A stretch of DNA of 64,000 nucleotides from Candidatus Poribacteria bacterium. GTDB taxonomy: Bacteria > Poribacteria > WGA-4E > WGA-3G. Both the position numbers and the translations under genes were made by a program. The stretch spans positions 62,001 through 126,000 of the forward strand of contig JAPPIG010000109.1 in assembly GCA_028820635.1 (NCBI GenBank). Reading direction: 5' to 3'. Positions 26,069 to 34,141 of the stretch are shown here, piece after piece (the first letter of the stretch is position 1; each line of letters begins with the position of its first letter). Below the pieces are notes generated by a model. The model had not been told where the DNA came from. It saw nothing but the letters and a program-made list of their open reading frames with translations, and made no database searches.

Positions 26069-26627
26069 AAAAAACCTTTTCAATGATTCACTGTGGTATA
26101 TAATAAATTATAGGTGTGTCTCATCGTTAGACTGCACCAAAATAACACCTAGGGTTGTGTATATATGTTTTGACAGTCTACAGGGAGCATTGACAGGCTT
26201 GTCAACGAAAGAGAAGATTTTTAGGCAACTCGCCCTATAGGGAGCTGGTCTCCATTTAACCTTTGAGAAAAAAGTTCTTTCAAGTATAATAGAAACCAGC
26301 GCTGTCATAATCGTCTAATAGTCACTATGGCAGTGCTTAGCGTCGTTAGTGTCGCAAGCACCGACGACGCACCTAAAAAAATTAGGTAGCAGCCCTGACG
26401 TAACGCATGCACGCTTCGTGAATTGTTAGCGTCACATATATTGTAGCAAACATACAAAATTTGTGCAATAAAAAAAATAGATTAGTCTCCGAATCAGCAT
26501 TTATAGCACAACGCAATGCAATAAATGCAAGATTCAGGAATATAATTCTACTAAAATTGCGTAGGATTATCAGAGGAATGTATAGAAACTTTTAAATTTA
26601 CTATATGCGGAGGACATTTAACTTAAA
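26069..26627. other. Gene-free region with stacked hairpins
   Basis: No credible gene. Three palindromes stand out. TTGACA/TGTCAA with a GGCT loop is near 26190. An imperfect 12-base stem is at 26340-26351 with 26359-26370. ACCTAA/TTAGGT with an A5 loop is at 26371-26387, directly abutting the second. The block lies between the restriction-modification gene and mtnA, so it could be a recombination site, a regulatory RNA or relic of a mobile element. Confidence 0.4.
26557..26586 (+). promoter_or_regulatory. Candidate mtnA promoter
   Basis: TTGCGT at 26557-26562 and TATAGA at 26581-26586 are 18 bases apart, about 40 bases before the mtnA ATG. Confidence 0.4.
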
Positions 26628-27668
26628 ATGGCAGTTTCAACAATTGAATGGGCAGATGGTCAGATAAAGTTGATAGATCAAACATTGCTGCCCAATGAAT
26701 TTAAGCAGATTTATTGTGACGACCTTCCATCAATCTGGGAAGCGATTAAATCTTTGCGCGTGCGCGGCGCACCTGCGATCGGCATCGCTGGGGCTTTGGG
26801 TGCTGTGCTTGGCATTTGGAATTCTACTGCGAAAAATTATGAAGCATTTGCAGCTGAACTCAAGTCAGCAACCGATTATCTTGCAACATCTCGACCAACA
26901 GCCGTAAATCTATTCTGGGCACTTGACAGAATTACGAAAACAGCAGAAGCAAACAGTAACCTTCCTATTCCTGAACTCAAAGCGGTACTGCTTGCAGAGG
27001 CGGAAGAGATTATTGAAGAGGATAAAGCGATGTGCCGTGCTATCGGGCAACACGGCATGGCGTTGCTCAATGAAAACGATACGATTCTGACGCATTGCAA
27101 CGCTGGCGGATTAGCAACATCTGACTATGGTACAGCGTTAGCCGTAATGTTCAGCGCACACGAGGCAGGCAAAAAGATTCAGGTTTTCGCTGATGAAACA
27201 CGTCCCTTGTTGCAAGGTGCGCGTCTTACCACATGGGAACTGATGCAAGCCGGCATTGACGTAACGCTTATCTGTGACAATATGGCTGCGCAAGTCATGA
27301 AAGAGGGCAAAATTCAGTGCGTTATTGTCGGTGCAGATCGGATTGCTGCAAACGGAGACACAGCGAACAAGATTGGCACTTATAATGTTGCCATCCTTGC
27401 ACAAGCACACGAGATCCCCTTCTACGTCGCAGCCCCGACATCAACGTTAGATTTCGCGCTTGCAACTGGTACGGAGATTCCGATTGAACAACGTTCCGCA
27501 GAAGAGGTGACAGAAGGATTCGGCAAACTAACCGCGCCCAAAGGCGTAAAGGTTTATAGTCCTGCTTTTGACGTTACACCTGCTTCATTGGTCACGGCAA
27601 TTATTACCGAAAACGGTGTAGCACATCCGCCTTTTACGGAAAGCTTGAAAGCATTGCGCGATGCATAA
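26628..27668 (+). CDS. mtnA: Methylthioribose-1-phosphate isomerase
   Basis: A 346-residue enzyme of the methionine salvage pathway converting methylthioribose-1-phosphate to the ribulose form. The signature RVRGAPAIGIAGALG lies near residues 44-58. The catalytic cysteine is in THCNAGGLATS, and the catalytic aspartate in IVGADRIAANGDTANKIGTY. YVAAPTSTLD closes the family set. GGAGG lies about 15 bases upstream, rather far. No other mtn genes are nearby, but metK and ahcY of the same sulfur network lie 21 kb away. Confidence 0.95.
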   Translation: MAVSTIEWADGQIKLIDQTLLPNEFKQIYCDDLPSIWEAIKSLRVRGAPAIGIAGALGAVLGIWNSTAKNYEAFAAELKSATDYLATSRPTAVNLFWALDRITKTAEANSNLPIPELKAVLLAEAEEIIEEDKAMCRAIGQHGMALLNENDTILTHCNAGGLATSDYGTALAVMFSAHEAGKKIQVFADETRPLLQGARLTTWELMQAGIDVTLICDNMAAQVMKEGKIQCVIVGADRIAANGDTANKIGTYNVAILAQAHEIPFYVAAPTSTLDFALATGTEIPIEQRSAEEVTEGFGKLTAPKGVKVYSPAFDVTPASLVTAIITENGVAHPPFTESLKALRDA

Positions 27669-27675
27669 TTAGGCA

Positions 27676-28965
27676 TCATGCTGCTTTTGCGATATTAGCA
27701 CGGGTACCATTAACATCAAAACATGCGTACTGATTTGTATGCATAATTTGCGTAGCAAAGGTCATCGCTTGTTTCTCGGTGAGATACCCATCCGCTATTT
27801 CTGCCTCAAGGGCGCGTCGAATTTCGTTTCGCGCTTGAATTGCATACGCCATCGCGCTTGTGGGCCAGCCTGTGTCACCGCCAAATGCGAACAACTTATT
27901 TGATGGTACCGCATGAATGCACCGCCGCAGAAAATCGCGTGAACTATACGGGTCTATGCTCCATGCCCAGCAGAAATCGACCCAAATGTTGCGATAATGC
28001 TTCGCGAGTGCTACCAATTCATCGTTATACGGATAGGCGATGTGCATGAGGACAAATTTTGCATCCAAATAGCGAGAAAACAACGCACACATATTTCCTG
28101 CGGGGATGCGACTTACCGGCATCCGATTGTTACCCGCATAGTAGCCTGTGTGAATTTTAAACGGGAGATTGTGTTCAATTGTGAGTTCAACACCGCGTGC
28201 CCAACACCAATCACCGAGACAGAGTCGTGTCGCTTCGTCAACCTCTTCAGCGGGTTTTGTTAGCACTGCATTGAGCGCATCGGATGCGTCAGCATCGCTC
28301 CGTTCAATCCAGTTGAGTGTTCGGTTGTATGCGTGTTGCGCTTTAACTGCGATTGCACAGCCAGCATGTTTTGTGAAAATCGCCTCCATACTGCTTTTCA
28401 ATGAGGCAAGGTCTTTGACTTCAACCCCTGTTTCAGCATGAATAGCATTTGGATCAACTTGTCCATTACAGAAAGTTGCCCATGAAAGGTCATATAAGAA
28501 AAAATCAAGACCAGAGGTGTCCGGGGTACACTGCCAACTGAAATCATCTGTTTGAATATGGTCTAAATTCGCGAGATCGTGTAAGATATGATGGCGTTTG
28601 CCTGGAGTCCGAATTGTCTTCAGTTTATCTTGTGCTTGCGCGAGTCCGTCACCAGTCAGTTCATCAAGTCCATAAATGTGCTTAGCAATAAGACTGACTG
28701 CTTCGCCGTACCCGGTAAATTGTGTCGCTTCCCAGGCTTCTCGTATGCCTTCAAACCGAGGTTTGATGTCTTTGGATGAATCCATTAGGTCGCGCATCGC
28801 TTCAGAGGTGGCACCTGCAGTAATTAGGTCTGCTGGCACATAATTTCCGAATAAGTCTTGAAGGATATCAGGGCCATTTTCAACCCAGTCATTTTCACGT
28901 CGCATGTGTTCGTGGGTATCAACTAAACGGATAGACTGAATGTGGTGTGTTAAATCTGTTGCCAT
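27676..28965 (-). CDS. Amidohydrolase-fold protein, uronate isomerase-like
   Basis: A 429-residue TIM-barrel protein of the amidohydrolase superfamily. The N-terminal metal site is LVDTHEHMRREN (residues about 14-25). Other ligands lie in KIHTGYY, LMHIAYP and the late GGDTGWP. Length and the closing segment resemble glucuronate isomerase relatives, although sequence identity to true UxaC cannot be judged by eye. Its stop lies 7 bases from the convergent mtnA stop. It may act on sugar acids; no operon partner is visible. Confidence 0.75.
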   Translation of the reverse strand: MATDLTHHIQSIRLVDTHEHMRRENDWVENGPDILQDLFGNYVPADLITAGATSEAMRDLMDSSKDIKPRFEGIREAWEATQFTGYGEAVSLIAKHIYGLDELTGDGLAQAQDKLKTIRTPGKRHHILHDLANLDHIQTDDFSWQCTPDTSGLDFFLYDLSWATFCNGQVDPNAIHAETGVEVKDLASLKSSMEAIFTKHAGCAIAVKAQHAYNRTLNWIERSDADASDALNAVLTKPAEEVDEATRLCLGDWCWARGVELTIEHNLPFKIHTGYYAGNNRMPVSRIPAGNMCALFSRYLDAKFVLMHIAYPYNDELVALAKHYRNIWVDFCWAWSIDPYSSRDFLRRCIHAVPSNKLFAFGGDTGWPTSAMAYAIQARNEIRRALEAEIADGYLTEKQAMTFATQIMHTNQYACFDVNGTRANIAKAA

Positions 28966-29090
28966 GGGAATACTCCTTTTTGTTGTGTTTAAGCATCGGT
29001 TAACGAGTCAGGACATGTGATGCTGAAATATTAATTTTCTCTATAAAAACTTTAAGAGTTTGACGAAATTTGCCTTATTGTATTTCATTC

Positions 29091-29119
29091 TTGACAAATC
29101 AATCAAATTATGATTTACT
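29091..29119 (+). promoter_or_regulatory. Candidate promoter upstream of the cold-shock/Sm gene
   Basis: TTGACA at 29091-29096 and TTTACT at 29114-29119 are 17 bases apart. Transcription from here would give a leader of about 345 bases. The rest of 28966-29370 is AT-rich and shows no gene. Confidence 0.4.
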
Positions 29120-29375
29120 ATATGGTAATAAAATTCCTTAACATATCTCCGCTTTCAACCGATTAACATAATAAAGCGGTGGAATGTTATGTTGTACATT
29201 TAAAATGTTAATGACGAAGTGTTCTGCTTATTATAGAGAAAATGTGTTGTTATGTCAAAAGAAACGTCCAATTTGGGCAAAACAATTCTCAATGCTAATT
29301 TCTGGTGGTTGTCATATTTGAAAAAGTTGGAAAAGTTGAAAAAGGATAATTTATGTGTGAAGTGTTGAATATATT

Positions 29376-29450
29376 CTCCTACGCAATGCCACCTGAACAA
29401 AATGCTCGCGCAGGGACGCGAATGGTCATAGGCATCTTCCCGATGCGGAG
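29376..29450 (+). ncRNA. Possible structured 5' leader of the cold-shock/Sm gene
   Basis: A three-way-junction fold can be drawn. CTCC (29376-29379) pairs with GGAG (29447-29450). ATGCCA (29386-29391) pairs with TGG-T-CAT (29423-29429, one bulge), with CCTG/CAGG stacked inside. GGCATC pairs with GATGC (29431-29446). The internal loop GACGCGAA (29415-29422) recalls, but does not match, the GACGCAAA of c-di-GMP-I riboswitches. A GGAG follows before the ATG. It could be a thermosensor or autoregulatory element. Confidence 0.35.
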
Positions 29451-29470
29451 GAAAAACCCAGGAGCAGATA

Positions 29471-30403
29471 ATGCCTACAGGACGAATTAAGTATTACAAT
29501 TTGGATAAAGGATTCGGATTTATTGCACAAGATAGTAGTGAAGAAGATGTCTTCTTACATAGTTCCGCGATTAAGTACGCAGAATGTGAGGAACTTCGAG
29601 TTGGGCAACGCGTGAAGTATACTGTTGTTGAAGGTGAAAAGGGTTTAGTTGCTAAAAACGTTGAAGTTTTACTAACACCAACAGAACGGAGATGGTTAAG
29701 ACAGGGTAAAACTATTATTCCACGCGGATATTCTGGATTCCCTTCTCAAAATCAGGATCAGTTCTTTGATGAAAATGAAAAGTTATCCGATGAATCAGTA
29801 GACAAGAATTCTGATACAAACGCTAAGTATACACAAGAACGGTGGCGCAAACAATCTCCAAGAGAAGGCTCTACTACACAAACCGAAATAGGGACAGAAG
29901 GAAAAGAACACACTTCCAGACAGCTTAGTTTCGGTGACCTATACATCCTTAAGCAAATTAATTTTGAAACACCAATGTTTTTTGCCCTTTACAATGATGT
30001 CCAATTACCTGCTATAGTTTTAGAAATGACGCTTAATGGATTAACGCTCAATTGTAACGGTAATGAAAAGGTTGTACCAAAAACTGAGGTGAAGTATTGT
30101 TATAAGGACGTTGATGCAGAAAATGTTATGGCACTTCTTCGCTATAATGAAGACATCAAAACGAAACAACTTAAACCTGCACTCTCTCAAGACGAGGTAT
30201 ACACCATTGATGCAGAAACAATTCGAGATGCTCGGAAAGATGGGAATTCAATTGAAATAATTCTTCGTGAAGGCGAAATTTTTCAGGGTACAGTTGACTG
30301 GATCAGCCCGTATGAAATCAAACTGGTGTTGAAAAACGGTGCAAAGGTAGTTGTTTTCCGGCATGCTATCTGTGAGTTTTCTTTAATTAAAGGGGAAAAT
30401 TAA
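29471..30403 (+). CDS. Cold-shock domain fused to two Sm/Hfq-like regions
   Basis: A 310-residue putative RNA-binding protein. Residues 1-66 are a cold-shock domain with RNP1 KGFGFIAQ (13-20) and RNP2 DVFLHSSAI (26-34). A polar linker (70-150) follows. Residues 165-213 (FETPMFFALYNDVQ to VVPKTEVKYCYK) look like an Sm-like strand set. Residues 250-304 (IEIILREGEIFQGTV, YEIKLVLKNG, VVVFRHAICEF) closely follow the Hfq pattern, with FRHAI in the place of Hfq KHAIS. Such a protein could act as an RNA chaperone joining CspA-like and Hfq-like binding. It is one base away from the ykgJ-like gene. Confidence 0.75.
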   Translation: MPTGRIKYYNLDKGFGFIAQDSSEEDVFLHSSAIKYAECEELRVGQRVKYTVVEGEKGLVAKNVEVLLTPTERRWLRQGKTIIPRGYSGFPSQNQDQFFDENEKLSDESVDKNSDTNAKYTQERWRKQSPREGSTTQTEIGTEGKEHTSRQLSFGDLYILKQINFETPMFFALYNDVQLPAIVLEMTLNGLTLNCNGNEKVVPKTEVKYCYKDVDAENVMALLRYNEDIKTKQLKPALSQDEVYTIDAETIRDARKDGNSIEIILREGEIFQGTVDWISPYEIKLVLKNGAKVVVFRHAICEFSLIKGEN

Positions 30404-30404
30404 G

Positions 30405-31010
30405 ATGGAAACACAACCTGAACATGTAATTGAGCATGTAATGACTGCATATCACGAACTTGTTGCGGAAATAGACCAAGATGTGAAACGGGTCCGTGAA
30501 GAATATGGTCGTTTTCCCTGTCCATCGGATTGTTTTCAATGTTGTCGTAATACCTCAACAATCCCAATTAGTGAAGTGGAAGGACGGGATCTCAAAATTG
30601 CTTTGGATGCACTTCCAAAACAGATACGCGAACATATTCGCCAAAAAGCGCAGCAAACCATTAAGGTATTGGAAGCACAAGGTCATACTGCTGAAAATAT
30701 GACAAAAGATTCTGGGATGGAAGCGATTGAGGTCGTCAAGGGAAAATCTTATGGCGAATGCCCGATGCTTATTGGTGGCGTTTGTTCTGTTTATGAACAT
30801 CGTCCAGTGATATGTCGTGTATGGGGCTACCCGATTGATAACGGCAAAGAATTAGCGTGCTGCAAAAAAACTTTCATCGGACAACATAAAAATTATGAAC
30901 CTGTGAAGTATGCCGACTATTGGCAAACGTGTAAAAAACTTAGCGAGGCACTTGGTGCTGTCCGAAAAACACCTAACTGCTATTTGGTTTCTCAGTTGAT
31001 AGAGGAATAA
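30405..31010 (+). CDS. YkgJ-family cysteine cluster protein
   Basis: A 201-residue protein with the YkgJ (zinc- or iron-chelating) pattern: FPCPSDCFQCCRN near residues 31-43, a second group CPMLIGGVCSVYEHRPVICRVWG (spanning about 117-140), and CCKK. The Cys and Arg spacing is typical of the family, and it probably binds an Fe-S cluster or zinc. Function is unknown. It starts one base after the cold-shock/Sm stop, with GGGGAAAA shortly upstream, so the two are one operon. Confidence 0.85.
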   Translation: METQPEHVIEHVMTAYHELVAEIDQDVKRVREEYGRFPCPSDCFQCCRNTSTIPISEVEGRDLKIALDALPKQIREHIRQKAQQTIKVLEAQGHTAENMTKDSGMEAIEVVKGKSYGECPMLIGGVCSVYEHRPVICRVWGYPIDNGKELACCKKTFIGQHKNYEPVKYADYWQTCKKLSEALGAVRKTPNCYLVSQLIEE

Positions 31011-31042
31011 ATGTCGGATAGATGATCAGATTAGGAAGGCAA

Positions 31043-31357
31043 CTAAGTAGCAGCAGAGTCAGAAAGTTCACGTAGAAAGGTGAATGTATAAATTCCAGTT
31101 TTGTGTCCGTCGCTCCACATTAACTGGACAGCGTAGCGTCCTACACGTTGAATATTTACTAAATGCAGTTTTTCCCAATATTCTTCCGATGGTAACATCC
31201 TAAACGGGTCATTTTCTTCTCTTGCCGCATCACATCTTGCACACGGACAACTCTCTCGGAGTAATCGGTACGTGTGCTCACTCCGATGCCCATCTTTCCA
31301 TTGAATAGCTAAACTATGCGGCAAGCGTTTGATTTCGGTGGGTTGAAATTCCTGCAT
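31043..31357 (-). CDS. DUF971 protein (gamma-butyrobetaine hydroxylase N-terminal-like)
   Basis: A 104-residue single-domain protein. The DUF971 signature is present: LAIQWKDGHRSEHTYRLLRESCPCARCDAA, shown here in pieces, with the CPCARC pair at residues about 33-38, and later YAVQLMWSDGHKTGIYTFTFLREL. The cysteines and a histidine probably hold zinc. Free-standing DUF971 proteins often accompany Fe-S cluster handling genes, but none is adjacent here. It converges on the ykgJ-like gene. Confidence 0.85.
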   Translation of the reverse strand: MQEFQPTEIKRLPHSLAIQWKDGHRSEHTYRLLRESCPCARCDAAREENDPFRMLPSEEYWEKLHLVNIQRVGRYAVQLMWSDGHKTGIYTFTFLRELSDSAAT

Positions 31358-31617
31358 TTGGAGTCAAACAGGTGTCAATCTACAACATATTGACAAACCC
31401 ATTTATCCTCTTGTCATATTAAAGAAAGTAATCTGCATTGATTTGTGTAAAATGTTCCCATTCTTCAGGGACATCTTCTTCCATAAAAATTGCTTATGGG
31501 TGTAGGGTTATTCTAACTTTAAAAGATAATACTACATAGAATTTTGTTTGTCAAATATTATTTCAGATTTCTATAACCTATTTCAAAATTCAACTTTGTC
31601 TGATGTATTGGGTATTC

Positions 31618-32439
31618 CTATTCCACAGCAACAATTGAGATTTTCCAACGATCAGCTTGTTCAAATAGTGTCTCTGGCTCCATCACAAAGGTTCGCCTTG
31701 CTTCAACTGCTAAAACACTACCTTTTACAGCATGCAGTCTCTCAAGTGTTTGCATGCCAACCGTCGGAACATCAATACGGAAATCATGGTTTTCCGATGC
31801 GGCTTTTGCCACGACAACGCCTTTTCCACCCAAGTCTCCACCCCTCTGGATTGTGGTATCTGTTCCTTCAATAGCCTCAATCGCAAGGATAATCTGATTT
31901 TTGAGGACAACAGTCTGTCCAATATCCATGTTCGCTATTTGTCGGGCTGTTGTAATCCCAGTTTTTATATCGTCCCACTGTGCAGCATTCGGTTTGCGTT
32001 TTGTAAGCACACCGGGGTCAGGTAATAGGTGGGATAGAAAATGATCCTGATTTAGGGTAGAAAGTCCAGCGTTTTGAAAATGTTCAAGGACTGCTAAAAC
32101 GAGTGCGGCGGGTTTTTGTTTGCGGTTCTGTGTCAAAATCTTGAGTGCGGTTGCATCAACTTGGAAGGGACGTAGCAGAATACTTGGCTCAATTTTTCCT
32201 ATTATGACGAGTTCTTTTACATTTAAATCGAGAAGTTTTTGCGTAATTTTCTGAATCTGTCCTACACCGTAAGAGTAGGTTTCGCACGGTATTCCTGAAA
32301 AACGTTGTTCATCTGTCTTTGTGATTTGTATGATTATCGGTTTCCGTCCCTGTGTGACCGCGTTTTTCGCAACAAGGACAGGAAGCTCACCTGCTCCTGC
32401 TATAATGCCGAGTTTTTCTGTGTCGTATATTCCGTTCAT
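31618..32439 (-). CDS. lpxI: UDP-2,3-diacylglucosamine pyrophosphatase LpxI
   Basis: A 273-residue enzyme of lipid A synthesis, replacing LpxH. Family marks are LGIIAGAGELPVLVAKNA at the start, VKELVIIGKIEPSILLRP, the central LLPDPGVLTKRKP (near 152) and the C-terminal DxRIDVPTVGMQTLERLH, GSVLAVEA. Its presence argues for a lipopolysaccharide-bearing outer membrane. The other lpx genes are not in the window. The gap 31358-31617 shows no gene. Confidence 0.92.
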   Translation of the reverse strand: MNGIYDTEKLGIIAGAGELPVLVAKNAVTQGRKPIIIQITKTDEQRFSGIPCETYSYGVGQIQKITQKLLDLNVKELVIIGKIEPSILLRPFQVDATALKILTQNRKQKPAALVLAVLEHFQNAGLSTLNQDHFLSHLLPDPGVLTKRKPNAAQWDDIKTGITTARQIANMDIGQTVVLKNQIILAIEAIEGTDTTIQRGGDLGGKGVVVAKAASENHDFRIDVPTVGMQTLERLHAVKGSVLAVEARRTFVMEPETLFEQADRWKISIVAVE

Positions 32440-32520
32440 GCAATTTTGTGATTTGTTCCGCGATCTCCTTCAAATTATTTTCCTACTACTGGAGTGACTA
32501 CCGAAATTTGAGGGTAAAGG

Positions 32521-32586
32521 TCGCGATTCGGAGATCGCTCCTACAGAACATCTCTCTTTGTAAGAGGGAACTCTGATTCCCGATTA
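32521..32586. repeat. Imperfect palindromic intergenic element, family A copy 1
   Basis: TCGCGATTCGGAGATCGC then TCCTACA, and after about a dozen bases TGTAAGAGGGAACTCTGAT, form an inverted pair. The same pair, in opposite order, occurs at 43396-43464. It is small, has no ORF and lies between lpxI and the ABC permease. Confidence 0.7.
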
Positions 32587-32621
32587 CTGACACGACTCGC
32601 AATTTTAGTGTAAACAGAACA

Positions 32622-33863
32622 CTATGTATGTCGAATTGCATCAATTGGACTTAATTTTGCTGCTTGGCTGGCAGGATAGTAACCGAAAAATATCCCAACA
32701 GCAGTGCCCGCAGCAACAGAGGTTAACACTGATTTGATCGTAATGACAGAGGGCCATCCGATCATGTCTTTCATGAATTTGCTAACGACCCACGCAAAAC
32801 CTTGTCCGACTAACGCCCCTAATGCAATACCGAGCAAGCTTCCAATGAGACATAAAAGGATGGATTCAGTCAGAAATTGGAATCGAATTTGGTAGTTTTT
32901 CGCACCGACGGCTTTCCGTAATCCGATCTCCGGTATTCGTTCTGTAACTGAAACAAGCATAATATTTAAGATACCGATGCCCCCAACAATCAACGAAACA
33001 GAAGCGATGATAACTAACACCAACCCAATAATAAAAATAGTCTTTTTGGCGCTTTCAATTCCTTTCTGTGCTTGCCATGTTCTGAAAAATGTGTCGTCAC
33101 CACCATGGTTGCGTCTAATTATGGTCTGTACTTCTTTTACTGCTTGGTCTACTACAAGAGGACTTTTCGCTCGAACCATAATATGTCCGACGTTGTCGTG
33201 TCCCCAAAACCGGGTTTGTGCAGTCGTAATCGGAATAAATATCATATTGTCGTCACTTTTGCCTGCTTCTAAACCGGGACCACGGCTTTCCATAATTCCG
33301 ACTACAGTGAAACGTTTGTTATTAATTCCGACCTCTTTTCCGATCGGATCCATTCCCTTGAACTGCTCTTTCCAAACTTGTGATCCGATGACACACACTT
33401 TATTCCAGAGGTCCATGTCGGTATCAGCAAGGAATCTTCCAAGTTGTGTATGCCACTGTCGGACTCCTTGATATTCAACTGTGGTTGCACGCATGTAGGT
33501 CGGTCGGTGTTTTCCCTCAATATCAAAGCTGATGTAATAACTGCCTTCTACAGTGGCTATTTCAACGGACGGGCACTTTTCCATAACATCGCGTAGATCC
33601 GTCATATTTAGATAATGCGGACTTGTGTTTCGTTGCCATCGATGATTGCGCCGGACATATCCTGGACGGTAGACACCAAACATGCTGGGTCCACCAATCT
33701 TTTCAAATTCTAACATCACGAGTTTTTCGGCACCAGCACCTAACGACATCATAGCGATTACACCTGCGATTCCGATTGTAATCCCTAACAATGTCAGAAT
33801 TGTTCGGAGTTTGCTTGCACGAAGTGCTGAAAATGCTGTAATTAGGTTCTCAAGAATTCTCAT
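32622..33863 (-). CDS. MacB/FtsX-type ABC transporter permease
   Basis: A 413-residue membrane protein. One N-terminal helix (ILTLLGITIGIAGVIAMMSLG, in part, about residues 20-40) precedes a large periplasmic MacB_PCD region (about 45-270), then three C-terminal helices of the FtsX fold with the cytoplasmic ERIPEIGLRKAVGAK. No ATP-binding subunit lies next to it, so the ATPase must be encoded elsewhere. Such permeases export lipids, peptides or drugs, or transmit force. It stands alone on its strand. Confidence 0.87.
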   Translation of the reverse strand: MRILENLITAFSALRASKLRTILTLLGITIGIAGVIAMMSLGAGAEKLVMLEFEKIGGPSMFGVYRPGYVRRNHRWQRNTSPHYLNMTDLRDVMEKCPSVEIATVEGSYYISFDIEGKHRPTYMRATTVEYQGVRQWHTQLGRFLADTDMDLWNKVCVIGSQVWKEQFKGMDPIGKEVGINNKRFTVVGIMESRGPGLEAGKSDDNMIFIPITTAQTRFWGHDNVGHIMVRAKSPLVVDQAVKEVQTIIRRNHGGDDTFFRTWQAQKGIESAKKTIFIIGLVLVIIASVSLIVGGIGILNIMLVSVTERIPEIGLRKAVGAKNYQIRFQFLTESILLCLIGSLLGIALGALVGQGFAWVVSKFMKDMIGWPSVITIKSVLTSVAAGTAVGIFFGYYPASQAAKLSPIDAIRHT

Positions 33864-33934
33864 TTTTTCTTACACGTAATGAATATACGACAACAAGACG
33901 TTATAGTAGATTCTGAATCAATGATACACTTTAT

Positions 33935-33960
33935 CGGAGCGTTTACAAGCGCGCCTACCC
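33935..33960. repeat. Palindromic element, family B copy 1
   Basis: CGGAGCGTTTACAAGC followed by GCGCCTACC repeats the pattern of the element at 47070-47095 (TAGGAGCGCTT, AAAGCGCGCCTA). Both can form a hairpin with an ACA loop. Confidence 0.55.
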
Positions 33961-34141
33961 GTAGAGGTTTATATTTTTTTACCACAAACGGAATTTGAAG
34001 ATAAACAACTAACGCATTGCATCTGCCAACGAAACGTGTTAACATGGCAAAACGAATTTATCCAATCAATACATATTCTAAAGTATACTACAAAACCGAT
34101 AAAACATGCAAATTTCTTAATTTCTTGGAGACATTTCAGTT

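Noticed and set aside
26400..26440. Integron attC-like site (AAC to GTTAG)
   Set aside because: The flanking simple sites do not fit RYYYAAC and GTTRRRY, and no integrase is near.
29376..29460. Class I c-di-GMP riboswitch
   Set aside because: GGGACGCGAA resembles the GGGACGCAAA core, but the opposing GGCAAACC strand, GAAA tetraloop and receptor helix are missing.
32977..33471. Plus-strand frame of 164 codons opposite the MacB-type gene
   Set aside because: The minus strand has an excellent permease; the plus frame has no recognisable features or ribosome site.
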